NCBI GenBank assembly: GCA_041662485.1
Contig: JBAZSJ010000025.1
Location: 1-64,000 of the forward strand
Source: Rariglobus sp041662485
GTDB taxonomy: Bacteria; Verrucomicrobiota; Verrucomicrobiia; Opitutales; Opitutaceae
DNA: 64,000 nt
Reading direction: 5' to 3'
Shown: positions 63,106 to 64,000 of the stretch, one piece after another
Numbering within the stretch: the first letter of the stretch is position 1
Layout: every line of letters begins with the position of its first letter
Translations under genes and position numbers: made by a program
The notes under the pieces: model-generated
What the model was told of the DNA's origin: nothing
Database searches by the model: none
Seen by the model: only the letters and a program-made list of their open reading frames with translations

Positions 63106-64000
63106 ATGAACCGCTTCACGTTCCACCGCCTCTGGGCCGTCGTGCTGAAAGAGTTCATCCAGATGCGGCGCGACCGCGTGACCTTCGGCATGATGGTCGG
63201 CATCCCGCTCATGCAGCTGCTGATGTTCGGCTACGCGATCAACTCCGACCCGCGGCACCTCCCCACCGCCATCCGCGCCGCCGACCAAGGGCCCTTCGCC
63301 CGCACGCTCGTGCAGGCCCTCCGCACCAGCGACTACTTCCATCTCGTGAGGGAAACCGAAACCGAAGCCGAGGCCGCGCGCCTCCTCCAGCTCGGCGACG
63401 TCCAGTTCGTCATCAACATCCCCGAGGATTTCTCCCGCAAACTCCTCCGCGGCGAACGACCGACCGTCCTCATCGAGGCCGACGCCACCGATCCCGCCGC
63501 CACCGGCCCCGCCCTCTCCGCCGTCAACAAGCTCGCGAACACCGTCTTCAACCGCGACCTGCCCGGCCCGCTCGCCCGCCTCCAGGCGAAGGATGGACCG
63601 GTGGATTTCCGCATCCACGCGCACTACAACCCCGAGAACATCACCCAATACAACGTCGTTCCCGGCCTCATGGGCGTCGTCCTCACGATGACAATGGTCG
63701 TCATCACCGCCCTCGCCATCACCCGCGAACGCGAGCGCGGCACCATGGAAAATCTCCTCTCCACCCCCGTGCGCCCCTTCGAGGTGATCGTCGGCAAAAT
63801 CATCCCCTACATCGCCGTCGGCTACATCCAGGTCACGCTCATCCTCATCGCCGCGCACGTCCTCTTCCACGTGCCGATGATCGGCAGCCTGCCGCTGCTC
63901 TACGCGGTGTCCTTCCTCTTCATCGCGGCCAACCTCGCCGTCGGCATCACGTTTTCCACGCTCGCGCAAAACCAGCTTCAGGCCGTGCAGATGGCGTTCT
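63106..64000 (+). CDS. ABC-2 type permease (YbhS/YbhR-like), cut by the window end
   Basis: At least 298 residues, C-terminus missing. The N-terminal ABC-2 pattern is clear: LWAVVLKEFIQMRRDRVTFG, one membrane helix (MMVGIPLMQLLMFGYAI), a large periplasmic domain to about residue 180, then helices including VVPGLMGVVLTMTMVVITAL with the family motif ITRERERGTMENLLSTPVRP. It transports together with the preceding ATPase and adaptor. The start ATG repeats the 14 bases ATGAACCGCTTCAC found at 62918, where the ATPase gene ends; a palindromic repeat lies between the two copies. Confidence 0.93.
   Translation, partial: MNRFTFHRLWAVVLKEFIQMRRDRVTFGMMVGIPLMQLLMFGYAINSDPRHLPTAIRAADQGPFARTLVQALRTSDYFHLVRETETEAEAARLLQLGDVQFVINIPEDFSRKLLRGERPTVLIEADATDPAATGPALSAVNKLANTVFNRDLPGPLARLQAKDGPVDFRIHAHYNPENITQYNVVPGLMGVVLTMTMVVITALAITRERERGTMENLLSTPVRPFEVIVGKIIPYIAVGYIQVTLILIAAHVLFHVPMIGSLPLLYAVSFLFIAANLAVGITFSTLAQNQLQAVQMAF

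Overview
This window looks like a chromosomal segment from a member of the Verrucomicrobiota, most likely close to the Opitutaceae. The evidence is indirect: very GC-rich coding DNA, a SWIB-domain protein of the kind seen in Chlamydiae and Verrucomicrobia, LpoB/YcfL/COG3014 lipoproteins, a one-piece tmRNA, and many long palindromic intergenic repeats. No rRNA or ribosomal-protein gene is present to settle the placement.

Layout. (1) Bases 1-5131 are the distal part of an integron-type cassette array ('array A'): small, AT-richer, co-directional genes separated by attC sites, with no integrase in view. Its left edge is cut by an IS110/IS1111-family element lying inside an attC, and its right half contains decaying attC sites. 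(2) 5141-5640 holds tRNA/tmRNA 3'-end fragments and the tmRNA gene ssrA. (3) 5780-39770 is ordinary GC-rich chromosome: tex, two secreted tandem paralogues, hpf, glgA, a TerC-like protein, an AEC transporter, a flavoprotein, a Spy-like protein, a PlsC-YiiX fusion, pncC-type amidase, SET protein, exonuclease III, a PLP enzyme, a MATE pump, the LpoB/YcfL/COG3014 and CsgG-like/PEGA lipoprotein units, and a MarR-controlled RND pump. (4) 39967-41535 encodes an integron integrase with an unusual 203-residue N-terminal extension, followed by a probable attI and by 'array B' (41693-49655, 15 cassettes), which contains a complete IS1111-type element (about 47017-48491) inside another attC. (5) 49731-64000 returns to chromosome: DUF3999/DUF2339, SWIB, a heterodimeric ABC exporter with a duplicated, decayed neighbour, and an HlyD/ABC-2 export operon that runs off the window.

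How the parts work together. The integrase, attI and the two sets of attC sites form a sedentary chromosomal integron whose cassettes mostly encode small membrane proteins and lipoproteins of unknown function. The IS element parasitises this system. Both copies sit at the same CT dinucleotide in the spacer between the attC R'' box and L'' arm. The non-coding end of the complete copy can fold into a stem-loop carrying one segment identical to one half of the attC target and another complementary to the other half, with a donor-like segment placed further 3'. That is the layout expected of an IS110-type bridge RNA, here apparently programmed for integron attC sites, and it is the most interesting element in the window.

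Other notable features are palindromic repeats that have become protein-coding (integrase linker, Tex tail, PncC tail), a nested palindrome that displaced a permease start codon, and an isolated attC-like remnant far from both arrays. All functional calls rest on reading translated sequence and motifs by eye; no database search was possible.
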